From Desulfobulbaceae bacterium (GTDB lineage Bacteria > Desulfobacterota > Desulfobulbia > Desulfobulbales > Desulfobulbaceae): a stretch of DNA of 42,561 nucleotides. The stretch lies in contig WFUT01000198.1 of assembly GCA_015484845.1 (NCBI GenBank), positions 1-42,561 on the forward strand. Direction: 5' to 3'. The notes under the pieces were generated by a model, which did no database searches, was not told the DNA's origin, and was given only the letters and a program-made list of their open reading frames with translations. The position numbers were made by a program, and so were the translations under genes. Shown piece by piece: positions 27,218 through 39,968 of this stretch; the stretch's first letter is position 1; every line of letters begins with the position of its first letter.

Positions 27218-27720
27218 AGACCCTGTGGACGCCGTGGCGGATGGAACACGTGCTCGGCACGGCCGGAAAGCCCGAGGGCTGCCTCTTCGAGCCGCCGGGC
27301 CGCCTGGACCATGACCGGGAACACCTGCTCCTGTACCGTGACCGGAAGACCGTGGTCCTGCTGAACCGCTTTCCCTATGCCAACGGCCACCTCCTGGTGG
27401 CGCCGCGCCGTCACCTGGCCGATATCACCGACCTGGAGCCGGAGGAAGACCTGGCCCTCATGGCCATGCTCAAGCAGTCCTGCGCCATCCTGCGCCGCCG
27501 CCTGCGCTGCGACGGCATCAATATCGGCCTCAACCTGGGCCGGGTCGCCGGCGCCGGCGTCGCCGACCACCTGCACGTGCACGTGGTGCCCCGCTGGCAG
27601 GACGACCACAACTTCATCACCGTGTGCGCCGATATCAGGACCATTCCCCAGCACATCGAGCAGACCTTTGACCTGCTCCTGCCCGATTTCCAGCAACTTC
27701 TCCGCGCCACAGCCCCATGA
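27214..27720 (+). CDS. HIT-family (AP4A phosphorylase-like) protein
   Basis: MKTLWTPWRMEHVLG...LLNRFPYANGHLLVAPRRH...GAGVADHLHVHVVPRW; ATGA overlap with upstream gene. Confidence 0.94.
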   Translation: MKTLWTPWRMEHVLGTAGKPEGCLFEPPGRLDHDREHLLLYRDRKTVVLLNRFPYANGHLLVAPRRHLADITDLEPEEDLALMAMLKQSCAILRRRLRCDGINIGLNLGRVAGAGVADHLHVHVVPRWQDDHNFITVCADIRTIPQHIEQTFDLLLPDFQQLLRATAP

Positions 27721-30386
27721 GCAAGCCGGTCAAGATAACCCCCATGCTCCGCCAGTACCTGGAGATCAAGGAGCAGTACCCGGACACCATCCTCTTCTAC
27801 CGGATGGGCGATTTCTACGAGATGTTCTTTGACGACGCCGTCACCGCCTCGCGGGTGCTCGGCATCACCCTCACCTCGCGCAGCAACAGGGACGACGCCA
27901 ACCGGGTCCCCATGTGCGGGGTGCCCTATCACGCCGTGTCCGGCTATCTCGGCCGGATGATCAAGGCCGGCTACCGGGTGGCCATCTGCGAGCAGGTGGA
28001 GGATCCGAAACAGGCCAGGGGCATTGTCCGGCGCGAGGTGGTGCGGGTGGTCACGCCCGGAGTCACCACCGACGAACAGATCCTGGACGAGAAGAGCGAC
28101 TGTTTTGTCTGCAGCCTTGTCCTGGCCCGGCCCAGGCGCGGCCGCCGCATGGCCGGCCTCGCCTTCCTCGATGTCTCCACCGGCAACTTCCAGATCAGCG
28201 AGTTCGAGCTGGACCAGGACAACCACGACCCGCTCGTCGACGAGATCACCCGCATGCAGCCGGCCGAGCTGCTCCTGCCCGAATCGGACAGGGAACAGCT
28301 TTCGCCGCTGACCGAGACCCTTGCCACCCTGCTCGGCAGCCTCTGTGTCACGCCCCGGCCCGACGCCTCGTTTGAGCAGGAGACGGCGCAGGACGTTCTC
28401 ACCGAGCACTTCCGGACCACCACCCTGGCCGGGTTCGGCTGCGACACCATGCACGCGGCCATCCGCGCCGCCGGCGCCCTGCTGGACTATATCCGGGAGA
28501 CCCAGAAGACGGATCTCAGCTACATCCGCCGCCTCACTCCCGTGGGCAGCCGGGAGGCCCTGGTCATCGACGAATCCTCCCGCCGCAACCTGGAGCTGGT
28601 CGAGACCATCATCGGCGGCCAGCGCGACGGCTCGCTGCTCTCGGTCCTGGACCTCACCTGCACCCCCATGGGCGCGCGGCTGCTCAGGCGCTGGCTCCTC
28701 TTCCCGCTGCAGGACCGGGACAGGATCCGGGCCCGCCTGGGCAGCGTCGAGACCCTGCTCGCCGAGCCGGGCCTGCGCCGCGACCTGCGGGAGCTGCTCG
28801 ACGCCATCTACGACATGGAGCGCCTCTGCAGCCGCCTGGTGCTGGGCCACGGCAATGCCCGCGACATGAGCAGCCTCAAGGTCTCCCTGGCCCGGCTGCC
28901 GGCGATTAAACAACTGCTGCTCGCCACGCCGCCCGGTCTTTTGCGCACCACTGCCGATGAGCTCGACGAACTGGCTGACCTGCACGATCTCATCGACCGG
29001 GCCATCCGGGACGATGCACCGGTCACCCTGCGCGAGGGCAACCTGATCCGGGAGGGGTTCAACGACGAGCTGGACGAGCTGCTCGTCCTGCTCCGGGACG
29101 GCAAGCGACTGATCCTGGAGCTGGAGGAAAAGGAACGGCAGCGGACCGGCATTGCCAAGCTCAAGGTGGGGTACAACAAGGTCTTTGGCTACTTTCTCGA
29201 GGTGAGCCGGGCCCAGGCGGACCGGATCCCGGCGGACTATATCCGCAAGCAGACCCTGGTCAATGCCGAGCGGTTCATCACGCCGGAACTCAAAGACCTG
29301 GAAAACCGGATCAGCACGGCCAGTGAGCGGCGGCTGGAACTGGAGTATAGCCTCTTTACCGAAATCCGCGACCGGATCGCCGGTCAGAGCCGGCGCCTGC
29401 TGGACACGGCCGAGCGGGTGGCCCGCATCGACGTGCTCGCCTGCCTGGCCGAGGTGGCGGCCCGCTACCACTACGTACGGCCGGAGATCACCGAAGACGA
29501 CGAGATCGCGATCAGCGAGGGACGGCACCCGGTCATCGAGCGGTCGCTGGAGCCGGGCCGTTTCGTGCCCAACGACGTGCGCCTTGACCAGCGCGACCAC
29601 GAACTGCTCATCATCACCGGCCCCAACATGGCCGGAAAATCGACCGTGCTGCGGCAGACGGCCCTGATCGTGCTCATGGCCCATATCGGCAGCTTTGTGC
29701 CGGCCGAGAGCGCGCGCATCTGTATCGTCGACCGGATCTTCACCCGGGTGGGGGCCATGGACGACCTACGGCGGGGGCAGTCCACCTTCATGGTGGAGAT
29801 GAACGAGACCGCCAACATCCTCAACAACGCCACCCACAGGAGCCTGGTGATCCTGGACGAGATCGGCCGCGGAACCTCGACCTACGACGGTCTGGCCATT
29901 GCCCGCGCCGTGGCCGAGGAACTCGCGGACAAGGACGGCCGCGGCATCAAGACCCTCTTTGCCACCCACTACCACGAGCTGACCGACCTGGCGGCCAGCC
30001 ATCCCAGGATCCGGAACTACTCCATTGCCGTGCGGGAATGGGACGACTCCATCATCTTCCTGCACAAGCTGGTGGCCGGGGCCACCAACCGCAGCTACGG
30101 CATCCAGGTGGCCGGCCTGGCCGGGGTGCCGCCACACGTGGTGCAGCGGGCCCACGAGATCCTGAGGGAGATCGAACAGGGCGGGCCGCGGCCACAGGAC
30201 CAACCGGCGCCTGCCACCGGGGAAGGTGACGGCAGGCGCAGCCGGCCCTGCCAGCTCTCCCTCTTCAGTCCGCCCGACGAACCGCTCAGGCGACTGCTTC
30301 GCGACGTCGACCCGGACGGGCTCACCCCGCGCCAGGCCCTGCAGCTCCTCTACGAGGCAAAAGAGCTCCTGGACAGCGGCCACTGA
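27717..30386 (+). CDS. mutS: DNA mismatch repair protein MutS
   Basis: TPMLRQYLEIKEQYPDTILFYRMGDFYEMFFDDA; GPNMAGKSTVLRQTALI; DEIGRGTSTYDGLAIA; ATHYHELTDL; ATGA overlap with HIT gene. Confidence 0.98.
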   Translation: MSKPVKITPMLRQYLEIKEQYPDTILFYRMGDFYEMFFDDAVTASRVLGITLTSRSNRDDANRVPMCGVPYHAVSGYLGRMIKAGYRVAICEQVEDPKQARGIVRREVVRVVTPGVTTDEQILDEKSDCFVCSLVLARPRRGRRMAGLAFLDVSTGNFQISEFELDQDNHDPLVDEITRMQPAELLLPESDREQLSPLTETLATLLGSLCVTPRPDASFEQETAQDVLTEHFRTTTLAGFGCDTMHAAIRAAGALLDYIRETQKTDLSYIRRLTPVGSREALVIDESSRRNLELVETIIGGQRDGSLLSVLDLTCTPMGARLLRRWLLFPLQDRDRIRARLGSVETLLAEPGLRRDLRELLDAIYDMERLCSRLVLGHGNARDMSSLKVSLARLPAIKQLLLATPPGLLRTTADELDELADLHDLIDRAIRDDAPVTLREGNLIREGFNDELDELLVLLRDGKRLILELEEKERQRTGIAKLKVGYNKVFGYFLEVSRAQADRIPADYIRKQTLVNAERFITPELKDLENRISTASERRLELEYSLFTEIRDRIAGQSRRLLDTAERVARIDVLACLAEVAARYHYVRPEITEDDEIAISEGRHPVIERSLEPGRFVPNDVRLDQRDHELLIITGPNMAGKSTVLRQTALIVLMAHIGSFVPAESARICIVDRIFTRVGAMDDLRRGQSTFMVEMNETANILNNATHRSLVILDEIGRGTSTYDGLAIARAVAEELADKDGRGIKTLFATHYHELTDLAASHPRIRNYSIAVREWDDSIIFLHKLVAGATNRSYGIQVAGLAGVPPHVVQRAHEILREIEQGGPRPQDQPAPATGEGDGRRSRPCQLSLFSPPDEPLRRLLRDVDPDGLTPRQALQLLYEAKELLDSGH

Positions 30387-30435
30387 CGCCGGACCACTGC
30401 AGGTCGCGGCCCCGCCCAGGGACGGGATAAATCTG

Positions 30436-30465
30436 TTGTACCGTTCCCGTGCAATACGGTATAGT
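30436..30465 (+). promoter_or_regulatory. Candidate sigma70 promoter upstream of the amidase
   Basis: TTGTAC, 18-bp spacer, TATAGT; spacer spans an inverted repeat TACCGT...ACGGTA. Confidence 0.4.
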
Positions 30466-30603
30466 TAGAGATGAACCGTCGTTCCCGGCGCGCCGGGCGT
30501 AACTAACACAGGATGGAACCTGCATCCTGCTTCTGTTTTCTGATACATCATGCCGCCCTCTCCTTCTGCCCGGCCCGCCGTTCCCGGTGGGGACCACCCT
30601 GTC

Positions 30604-32508
30604 ATGATGGCCCGGGACATCCGGTTGCCGGCCCCATGCTCACCGTCCCGGCCGCGTCCGCTCCCGGCCTTCGCGGCGGGCGTGCTGGTCATAGTCCTGC
30701 TCCTTTTGGCCGCCGCTTCCGGGTATGCCACGGACAACACCGGCCTGGAGGCCATCATGGCCAGCCGCGCCAGCCAGGAATACCGGGCAGCGCGCGACTA
30801 TTTCTATCGCCTGGAACGGGACCGGCGGGAAAGCGGCAAGCGGCAGAACTGGCTCAACGGTATCCGCAATTTCCGCAAGATCTACCTCGCCCTGCCGGAA
30901 GGGAAGCTGGCCCCCTCGTGCCTGTACATGATCGCCAGGATGTACAGGCAGATGTATGACCGTTTCCATCATCCCCTTGACCTGGAAGAGGCGACCCGCT
31001 CCTTCGGCGAGCTGGCCCGCCGCTTCCCGGGCAACGAACTGGCCGACGACGCCCTCTTCGCCACTGCCGAGATCTACCTGCACGAAAAAAAAGACCCCGC
31101 CCGGGCAGCCACCTTCTACAGCGACATCGTCAAGCGATACCGCAGGGGGGACAAGTACGCCCAGGCGGCCAGCCGGCTCCGGGAACTGGGCCGGACCGCC
31201 GATGTCACGGTTTCCGGGCAGCTCGTTGCCAAGGCCGCGCCGGAACAACTGGTCCATGTCCTGCCGGTCAGGTACTGGTCATCCGATGACTACACCCGCA
31301 TCGTCATCCGGACCACTGCGCCGGTGCATTACTCCACCAGGCTCCTGGAAAAAAACGGTTCCCAGCCCCGCAGGCTCCTGGTTGATCTCCACCAGAGCTA
31401 CATCCCGCCAAAGTTCCGCGCCCCCATTCCCATCGAGGACGGCCTGCTCAGGCAGGTCCGCTCCGGCCAGTTCAACGACAACACGGTGCAGGTGGTCCTG
31501 GATATCGAGTCCATCTCTGACTACAAGATCTTCAGCCTCAATGATCCCTTCCGGGTCATCATCGATGTCCATGGCCGGAAAAAACAGAAGCCGGCCGCCA
31601 GGGAGCAGGTGACTGCCACAAAGCCGCCACCACCGCCGGTCCGCGTGCAGCCGGGGGCGGTGAAGGAGAAGGTGAGCCGGCCCGCGGCCAGGAGCGGCGC
31701 CCCGGCCGTGGTCATCCTCAGGGAGCGGAAAAAGAAGCGCGTGGCCGCGGCTGCATCCCCGGCCGCCACGGTCCCGGCCACCGGGCCCGACTCCATCTCC
31801 CTGGCCCAGCAGCTCGGCCTGGGTGTACGCCGGATCATCATCGACCCCGGCCATGGCGGCAAGGATCCCGGTGCCATGGCCTTTGGTCTCAAGGAAAAGG
31901 ACATCGTTCTCAAGGTGGCACGGTACACCGCCTCCATGCTGCGCAAAAAGTACGGCTACGAGGTTATCATGACCAGGGACCGCGACGTCTTCCTGCCCCT
32001 GGAGGAGCGGACCGCCATCGCCAATACGAAGAAGGGCGACCTCTTTGTCTCCATCCATGTCAATGCCCACCCCAAGCACTCGGCCTCGGGCCTGGAGACC
32101 TTCTATCTCAACCTGGCCACCAACACCGAGGCCATGCGGGTGGCGGCACGGGAGAACGCCACCTCCACCCACAACATCAGTGAGCTGCAGGATATCCTCA
32201 CCGACCTGATGAAGAATTCAAAGATCCGGGAATCCTCGCGCCTGGCGCGGTACGTGCAAACCAACCTGGTGCAGGGCCTGGAACGGGACAACTACCGGGT
32301 AAAGGACCTGGGCGTGAAGCAGGCCCCCTTCTACGTGCTCATCGGCGCAGAGATGCCGGCGGTCCTGGCGGAGATCTCCTTTATCACCAACCCGGCCGAG
32401 GCGAAACTCCTGCGCCGGGACAGCTATCTCAGGGACGTGGCCCGCCAGATCGCGGCCGGGATCGCCGCCTATGTTGACCACCAGAGGACCGCGGCCCTGC
32501 GCTACTGA
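30604..32508 (+). CDS. N-acetylmuramoyl-L-alanine amidase with TPR-like, AMIN and Amidase_3 domains
   Basis: N-terminal signal/TM; TPR-like segment; AMIN-type VHVLPVRYWSSDDYTRIVIRTTAPVHYS; Amidase_3 IIIDPGHGGKDPGAMAFGLKEKDIVLKVAR, SIHVNAH, AEISFITNPAEAKLL. Start 30604 or 30607. Confidence 0.92.
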   Translation: MMARDIRLPAPCSPSRPRPLPAFAAGVLVIVLLLLAAASGYATDNTGLEAIMASRASQEYRAARDYFYRLERDRRESGKRQNWLNGIRNFRKIYLALPEGKLAPSCLYMIARMYRQMYDRFHHPLDLEEATRSFGELARRFPGNELADDALFATAEIYLHEKKDPARAATFYSDIVKRYRRGDKYAQAASRLRELGRTADVTVSGQLVAKAAPEQLVHVLPVRYWSSDDYTRIVIRTTAPVHYSTRLLEKNGSQPRRLLVDLHQSYIPPKFRAPIPIEDGLLRQVRSGQFNDNTVQVVLDIESISDYKIFSLNDPFRVIIDVHGRKKQKPAAREQVTATKPPPPPVRVQPGAVKEKVSRPAARSGAPAVVILRERKKKRVAAAASPAATVPATGPDSISLAQQLGLGVRRIIIDPGHGGKDPGAMAFGLKEKDIVLKVARYTASMLRKKYGYEVIMTRDRDVFLPLEERTAIANTKKGDLFVSIHVNAHPKHSASGLETFYLNLATNTEAMRVAARENATSTHNISELQDILTDLMKNSKIRESSRLARYVQTNLVQGLERDNYRVKDLGVKQAPFYVLIGAEMPAVLAEISFITNPAEAKLLRRDSYLRDVARQIAAGIAAYVDHQRTAALRY

Positions 32509-32524
32509 AGGAAAAGAGAGCAGG

Positions 32525-32571
32525 GCAGCGCGCCATTCGCGGTCCTGCGGCCGGGGCGAATGGCGCGTTGC
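32525..32571. terminator. Large hairpin between convergent amidase and GltD-like genes, possible bidirectional terminator
   Basis: CGCGCCATTCGC (32529-32540) and GCGAATGGCGCG (32556-32567) perfect arms, extendable outward; no immediate T-tract. Confidence 0.4.
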
Positions 32572-32611
32572 CGAACTGCGGCAGGGAGAGGAAAAAAAAC
32601 AGGGCCGCGGG

Positions 32612-34027
32612 CTAGTCCTGCATGTGGGCAAGGAACTTCCTGTCCCGGCGCAGGTCCTGGCCTTCCATGAAACGCTGCATGGACTCTGCCGCCACCTTGC
32701 CCTGGTAAACGGCCTTGGCCACGGTCTGGGGGCCGAGGACGTTATCGCCGCCGGCAAACAGCCACTCGACATTGGTCTGCAGGGTCTCGGGATCGACCTG
32801 GTAGGTCCCCCAGGGTGTCTGCTGCAGTTCGACGCCCTTGTCGGCGGTATGATCGACCCGCTGGCTGATGGCCGGAATGATGGAATCGGCCTCGATGATG
32901 AAGTTGGAGCCCTCCTTGGCCACCGGCCGCCGCCGACCGGACTCGTCCGGCTCGCCCAGTTCCATCCTGATGCACTCCACCCCGGTCATGCGGCCATTCT
33001 CGGCAAGGATCCTGACCGGTGCGGCCAGTATCTCGACGCGGACCCCCTCCTCCTCCAGGTGATGGATCTCGGCCCTGGAGGCGGGCATCTCCTCCTTGGT
33101 TCTCCGGTAGAGGATAAAGACATCCTTGCACCCGGTGCGCAGGGCGGTGCGGGCGACATCAATGGCCACGTTGCCGCCGCCGACCACCACCACCTTGCTG
33201 CCAATATCCATCTCCTCGCCGGTCAGCACCCGGCGCAGGTAATCGACGCCGTGCAGCACGCCACGCGTCCCCTCCTCGCCCTCGATGCCCAGCTTCCTGG
33301 ATTCATGGGCGCCGACACCGAGGAATATGGAGGCATAGCCCTGCTCCTTCAGTTCCTGCAGGGTGACGTCCCTTCCCACGGTGACACCGAGCCGGATGTC
33401 GACACCGCAGCTCTTCAGGGAGTGGAGCTCGGCGCCGATGATATCCCGCGGCAGCCGGTAGTGGGGAATACCGACAGACAGCATGCCGCCGAAGACCGGC
33501 AGGCTCTCGAAGATGGTACAGGAGTAGCCCTCGTGGGCAAGGAGGTAGGCCACCGTGATACCGGCGGGCCCGGAACCGACGATGGCCACCTTCTTTTTCC
33601 TGGGCAGGGCGCACTCGACGGCCATGGGCCGGCCATTGGCGACCATCCAGTCGGTGAGATAGCGCTCCAGCATGCCGATGGCCACGGCATCGCCCTTCTT
33701 GCCGCGTACGCAGGATCCCTCGCACTGGAACTCGTGCGGGCAGACCCGGGAACAGACCGAGGGCATGGTGGAGGTCTCCCGGACCTTCCAGTAGGCCTCC
33801 TCGAACTTCTTCTCCCGCAGAAGGAGAATGAAAGCGGGGATATTGTTGCCGATGGGGCATCCCTGGATGCAGGTCGGTTTCTTGCACTGCAGGCAGCGGT
33901 TTGCCTCCAGGATCGCGGTCTCCTCGTCAAACCCGAAGGTCACCTCCTTGAAGTTGGTGATCCGTTCCGCGGGCTCAAGCTCCCTGGGATGCTGGCGGGG
34001 GATGGCCATACGTTCTTTTGCTTTCAT
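32612..34027 (-). CDS. NADPH-dependent glutamate synthase small subunit (GltD-like / GltA homotetrameric type)
   Basis: CLQCKKPTCIQGCPIGNNIPAF; VCPHEFQCEGSCVRGKKGDAVAIGMLERY; KVAIVGSGPAGITVAYLLAHEGYSCTIFE; KVVVVGGGNVAIDVARTALR; SD AGGAGGAG. Confidence 0.93.
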   Translation of the reverse strand: MKAKERMAIPRQHPRELEPAERITNFKEVTFGFDEETAILEANRCLQCKKPTCIQGCPIGNNIPAFILLLREKKFEEAYWKVRETSTMPSVCSRVCPHEFQCEGSCVRGKKGDAVAIGMLERYLTDWMVANGRPMAVECALPRKKKVAIVGSGPAGITVAYLLAHEGYSCTIFESLPVFGGMLSVGIPHYRLPRDIIGAELHSLKSCGVDIRLGVTVGRDVTLQELKEQGYASIFLGVGAHESRKLGIEGEEGTRGVLHGVDYLRRVLTGEEMDIGSKVVVVGGGNVAIDVARTALRTGCKDVFILYRRTKEEMPASRAEIHHLEEEGVRVEILAAPVRILAENGRMTGVECIRMELGEPDESGRRRPVAKEGSNFIIEADSIIPAISQRVDHTADKGVELQQTPWGTYQVDPETLQTNVEWLFAGGDNVLGPQTVAKAVYQGKVAAESMQRFMEGQDLRRDRKFLAHMQD

Positions 34028-34202
34028 TGCTCCTCCTCGTGCTGAAAACGAATACCCCGGATGGTGTCGGGAGAGAATACAGTGGCGGCCTCCGGCAGGC
34101 AGGCGATCTCCAGGGGCCGGAGGGCAACAGCCTGGCGGCGGCTCAATTGACGCCACAGCTTATAAAACTCCGGTGGAATACGCAAGATAAGAGAGTTTGC
34201 GA

Positions 34203-34235
34203 CAAAAAAAAAGGCCGCCCCCAAGGGGGCGACCT
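34203..34235 (-). terminator. Rho-independent terminator downstream of the atp operon
   Basis: Minus strand GGTCGCCCCCTTGGGGGCGGCC hairpin followed by run of T. Confidence 0.8.
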
Positions 34236-34254
34236 GTAACGACTCGCAAAAGGG

Positions 34255-34671
34255 CTACTGCCGATCAAGCTCGGCGGCCCTGATCCGTGCCAGGGCCCTC
34301 TGCAGGGCGGCCTCGGCCCGGGCCCGGTTGATCTGATCAGCCTGCTGCTGGGCCTGGGCGAGCCTTTTCTCGGCCCGCTCCTTTGCCCGCATGGCCCGAT
34401 CGACATCAATATCGGCGCCATACTCGGCACTTTCAACCAGGAAGGTGATCTTGTTGTTGGATACCTCGGAAAAACCGCCGCTGACCATAAGGTACTTTGT
34501 CTGCTTGTCTTTCTTAAAGCTCAAGGTACCTGTCTTGATGGTGCTCAGGAAAGGAGCATGGTTGGCCAGGACGCCGAATTCACCACCAACGCCCGGTGCG
34601 GTGACGATATCAACCTCGTCACTGATGACAGGCCCGGAGGGAGTTACGACTTCAAGATGAATCTGTGCCAT
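34255..34671 (-). CDS. atpC: ATP synthase F1 subunit epsilon
   Basis: [52 protein letters not shown]. Confidence 0.96.
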   Translation of the reverse strand: MAQIHLEVVTPSGPVISDEVDIVTAPGVGGEFGVLANHAPFLSTIKTGTLSFKKDKQTKYLMVSGGFSEVSNNKITFLVESAEYGADIDVDRAMRAKERAEKRLAQAQQQADQINRARAEAALQRALARIRAAELDRQ

Positions 34672-34703
34672 CGATAATACCTCAGTTCAGCGATTGTGCC
34701 GTG

Positions 34704-36140
<1,437 letters not shown>

Positions 36141-36266
36141 CTATCAGATTAAATACCCTTGGTATCAAAAATTTCGTATCTGAAAATCGGTTCGCAGCGT
36201 ATCGCTGTGGCCTCTTTTCCCGTCCGCCATGCTTAGGTCGCCTGCCTGTCGCGGCCGGAGCCGGCC

Positions 36267-37148
36267 TTACCCCTTCAGGGCCTCGGCACCGCCCACGATA
36301 TCCATCAGCTCGCCGGTAATGGCGGCCTGACGCGCCTTGTTGTAGAGCTGCGTCAACTCGTCGATCATATCCTTGCATGCGTTGGTCGCATTGTCCATGG
36401 CCGTCATACGGGCGGCGTGCTCGCTGGCGCTGACCTCGACCATGGCATGGTAGACCTGCACGTTGAGGTACAGCGGCAGCAACACCTCCATGATCTCTTC
36501 CGGCTCAGGCTCATAGATGTAGGCCCCGGTGACACCTTCCTTGGCCTCGGCGGCCTCCTCTCCTCCCTCCACCGGCTTGATGGGCAGCAGTTCCTCCACC
36601 TCGGGCCTCTGGACGGCAACCGAATGGAACTTGCCGTAGACCAGGTCCACCTGGTCGCTCTCGCCGCTGACAAACTGGTGAGTGATATCCTGGGAGATCT
36701 CGCGGGCGTTGAACATCTGGAAGGTTCCCATGATGTCATTGTACTGGGACCGCAGTTTCCCCGAGCGACGGAATGCCTGTGCAGCCTTTTTACCGACAGA
36801 GACAAAGGTGACCTTCTTGCCCTCTGCCTCGTACTTCTGCATCAGTTTTTCGGCAGTGGTGGTGATATTGGAGTTGAAGCTGCCGCAGAGGCCGCGGTCC
36901 GAGGTGACGACCACGATCTCCACCGCCTTCACCTCGCGCACCTCCATGAGCTCCAGGTTGCTTCCCTCCATACCGCCGGAGAGGTCACGCATGGCCTCGG
37001 CAAACTTCTCGGCATAGGGCCGGAAGGTCTCCATCTTCTCCTGGGCGCCCCGCAGCTTGGCCGAGGCGACCATGTTCATCGCCTTGGTGATCTGCGAGGT
37101 CTTGGAGACACCCTCTATCTTGGTCTTGACATCCTTTAATCCTGGCAT
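36267..37148 (-). CDS. atpG: ATP synthase F1 subunit gamma
   Basis: MPGLKDVKTKIEGVSKTSQITKAMNMVASAKLRGAQ; SDRGLCGSFNSNI; C-terminal ELTQLYNKARQAAITGELMDIVGGAEAL. Confidence 0.97.
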   Translation of the reverse strand: MPGLKDVKTKIEGVSKTSQITKAMNMVASAKLRGAQEKMETFRPYAEKFAEAMRDLSGGMEGSNLELMEVREVKAVEIVVVTSDRGLCGSFNSNITTTAEKLMQKYEAEGKKVTFVSVGKKAAQAFRRSGKLRSQYNDIMGTFQMFNAREISQDITHQFVSGESDQVDLVYGKFHSVAVQRPEVEELLPIKPVEGGEEAAEAKEGVTGAYIYEPEPEEIMEVLLPLYLNVQVYHAMVEVSASEHAARMTAMDNATNACKDMIDELTQLYNKARQAAITGELMDIVGGAEALKG

Positions 37149-37166
37149 GGAATTCGTCCTATATGC

Positions 37167-38690
<1,524 letters not shown>

Positions 38691-38694
38691 TTGA

Positions 38695-39240
38695 CTATTC
38701 TCTCCCCTTGATAGATTCTTTTAATCCATTAAGTTGTGTCTTTATACTCCCATCGAGAACCAGGTCACCGACCTTGGCAATGATGCCGCCGATGATGGAG
38801 GGATCGACCCTGGTCTCAAGAATGACCTTGTTTCCCGTAATCTTCTCCAGCGTCTGCTGGATCTTCTTCTGCAGGGAAGCATCAAGTTCAATGGCCGAAA
38901 CAACGGATCCATGGCTGATGTTCTGATCCGCATCCACCATGGCCTGCATCACCTGGGCGATGTCGGGCAGGATCGCGGCCCTTTTTTTCTCGACGAGCAG
39001 GTTGAGAAAGCTGGTCATGATCTTGTCCGCCTTGGCCAGCTCGGCGACCTTGGCCATGACCTTCTGCCGCGCCTCGAGCGGATAGAGCGGATTGGTCAGG
39101 GCGTCAACCACGGCCTCGGCCTCTGCGTACAGGCCGGCGATCGCCCCCAGCATCTCGCTGTATTCCTCGATCTTGTTCTGCTCCTTACCGAGGGAAAAGA
39201 GCGCCTTGGCATACCTTCGTGCTAGGATTGTCTGTCTCAC
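38695..39240 (-). CDS. atpH: ATP synthase F1 subunit delta
   Basis: [27 protein letters not shown]-terminal [39 protein letters not shown]. Confidence 0.95.
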   Translation of the reverse strand: MRQTILARRYAKALFSLGKEQNKIEEYSEMLGAIAGLYAEAEAVVDALTNPLYPLEARQKVMAKVAELAKADKIMTSFLNLLVEKKRAAILPDIAQVMQAMVDADQNISHGSVVSAIELDASLQKKIQQTLEKITGNKVILETRVDPSIIGGIIAKVGDLVLDGSIKTQLNGLKESIKGRE

Positions 39241-39968
39241 TGTACTGCACCCACTCTGTCAAGATACTGTTCAGTTATCGTGACCTGATCTTCGGGGGTC
39301 AGGTTCTTCACGATCAACTCCTCGGCCATGGCGGCAGCCTTGTCGGCAACCTCATCCAGCAGTACGCGCCTGGCATCGACCAGCTCGGCCTGGACCGCGG
39401 CCTCGGCCTGGCGCTTGATATCCTCGGCAGCCTTCTCGGCCTCGGCCAGGATGCGGGCCTTTTCATTCTCGGCCTGGGCGATGGCCTTCTCGACCACCCG
39501 CTCCATCTCCTTCTCCATGCCGGCCAGCCGGGCCTCAAACTCCTTGTAGGAACGCTCTGCCTCGTCGCGGCGGGCCTCCAGTTCCTCGAGCTCCTCCCGG
39601 ATCTGCTGCTGCCGGCCGGTGAGGGCCGAGCCGATGGGCTTGGCCAGGAACTTGACCAGGATCACCACCAGGGCGATGAAGTTGACCGTCCGCCAGAAGA
39701 GATCCTTGAGCTTGGCAGGCGTGATGGCCGCATGACTCTCGCCATGGCCTTCGGCCCCGCCCTCAACAGCGGCGCCATGGCCAGCCTCGGCCATGGCAGC
39801 GTGGCCGCCCTCGGTGGCGGCGTGCACGGTCTCGTGCGTCTGCGCCTCAACAGCCGCCGCGTCATTGGCGGCAGCTCCATGTTCCTGGGTTGCCAGGGCC
39901 AGGGTAACGCCACCCAGCAACAGTGCCAGCAGAACCGGCAGGATGATTTTTGCGATTTGCGATCTCAT
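39237..39968 (-). CDS. atpF: ATP synthase Fo subunit b with His-rich N-terminal extension
   Basis: Signal-like N-terminus, Ala/His-rich segment, then KLKDLFWRTVNFIALVVILVKFLAKPIGSAL and long coiled coil; ATGA overlaps with neighbours. Confidence 0.93.
   Translation of the reverse strand: MRSQIAKIILPVLLALLLGGVTLALATQEHGAAANDAAAVEAQTHETVHAATEGGHAAMAEAGHGAAVEGGAEGHGESHAAITPAKLKDLFWRTVNFIALVVILVKFLAKPIGSALTGRQQQIREELEELEARRDEAERSYKEFEARLAGMEKEMERVVEKAIAQAENEKARILAEAEKAAEDIKRQAEAAVQAELVDARRVLLDEVADKAAAMAEELIVKNLTPEDQVTITEQYLDRVGAVQ

Noticed and set aside
30484-30497. CCCGGCGCGCCGGG palindrome upstream of the amidase
   Set aside because: Short GC-only palindrome expected by chance at this composition; no supporting context.
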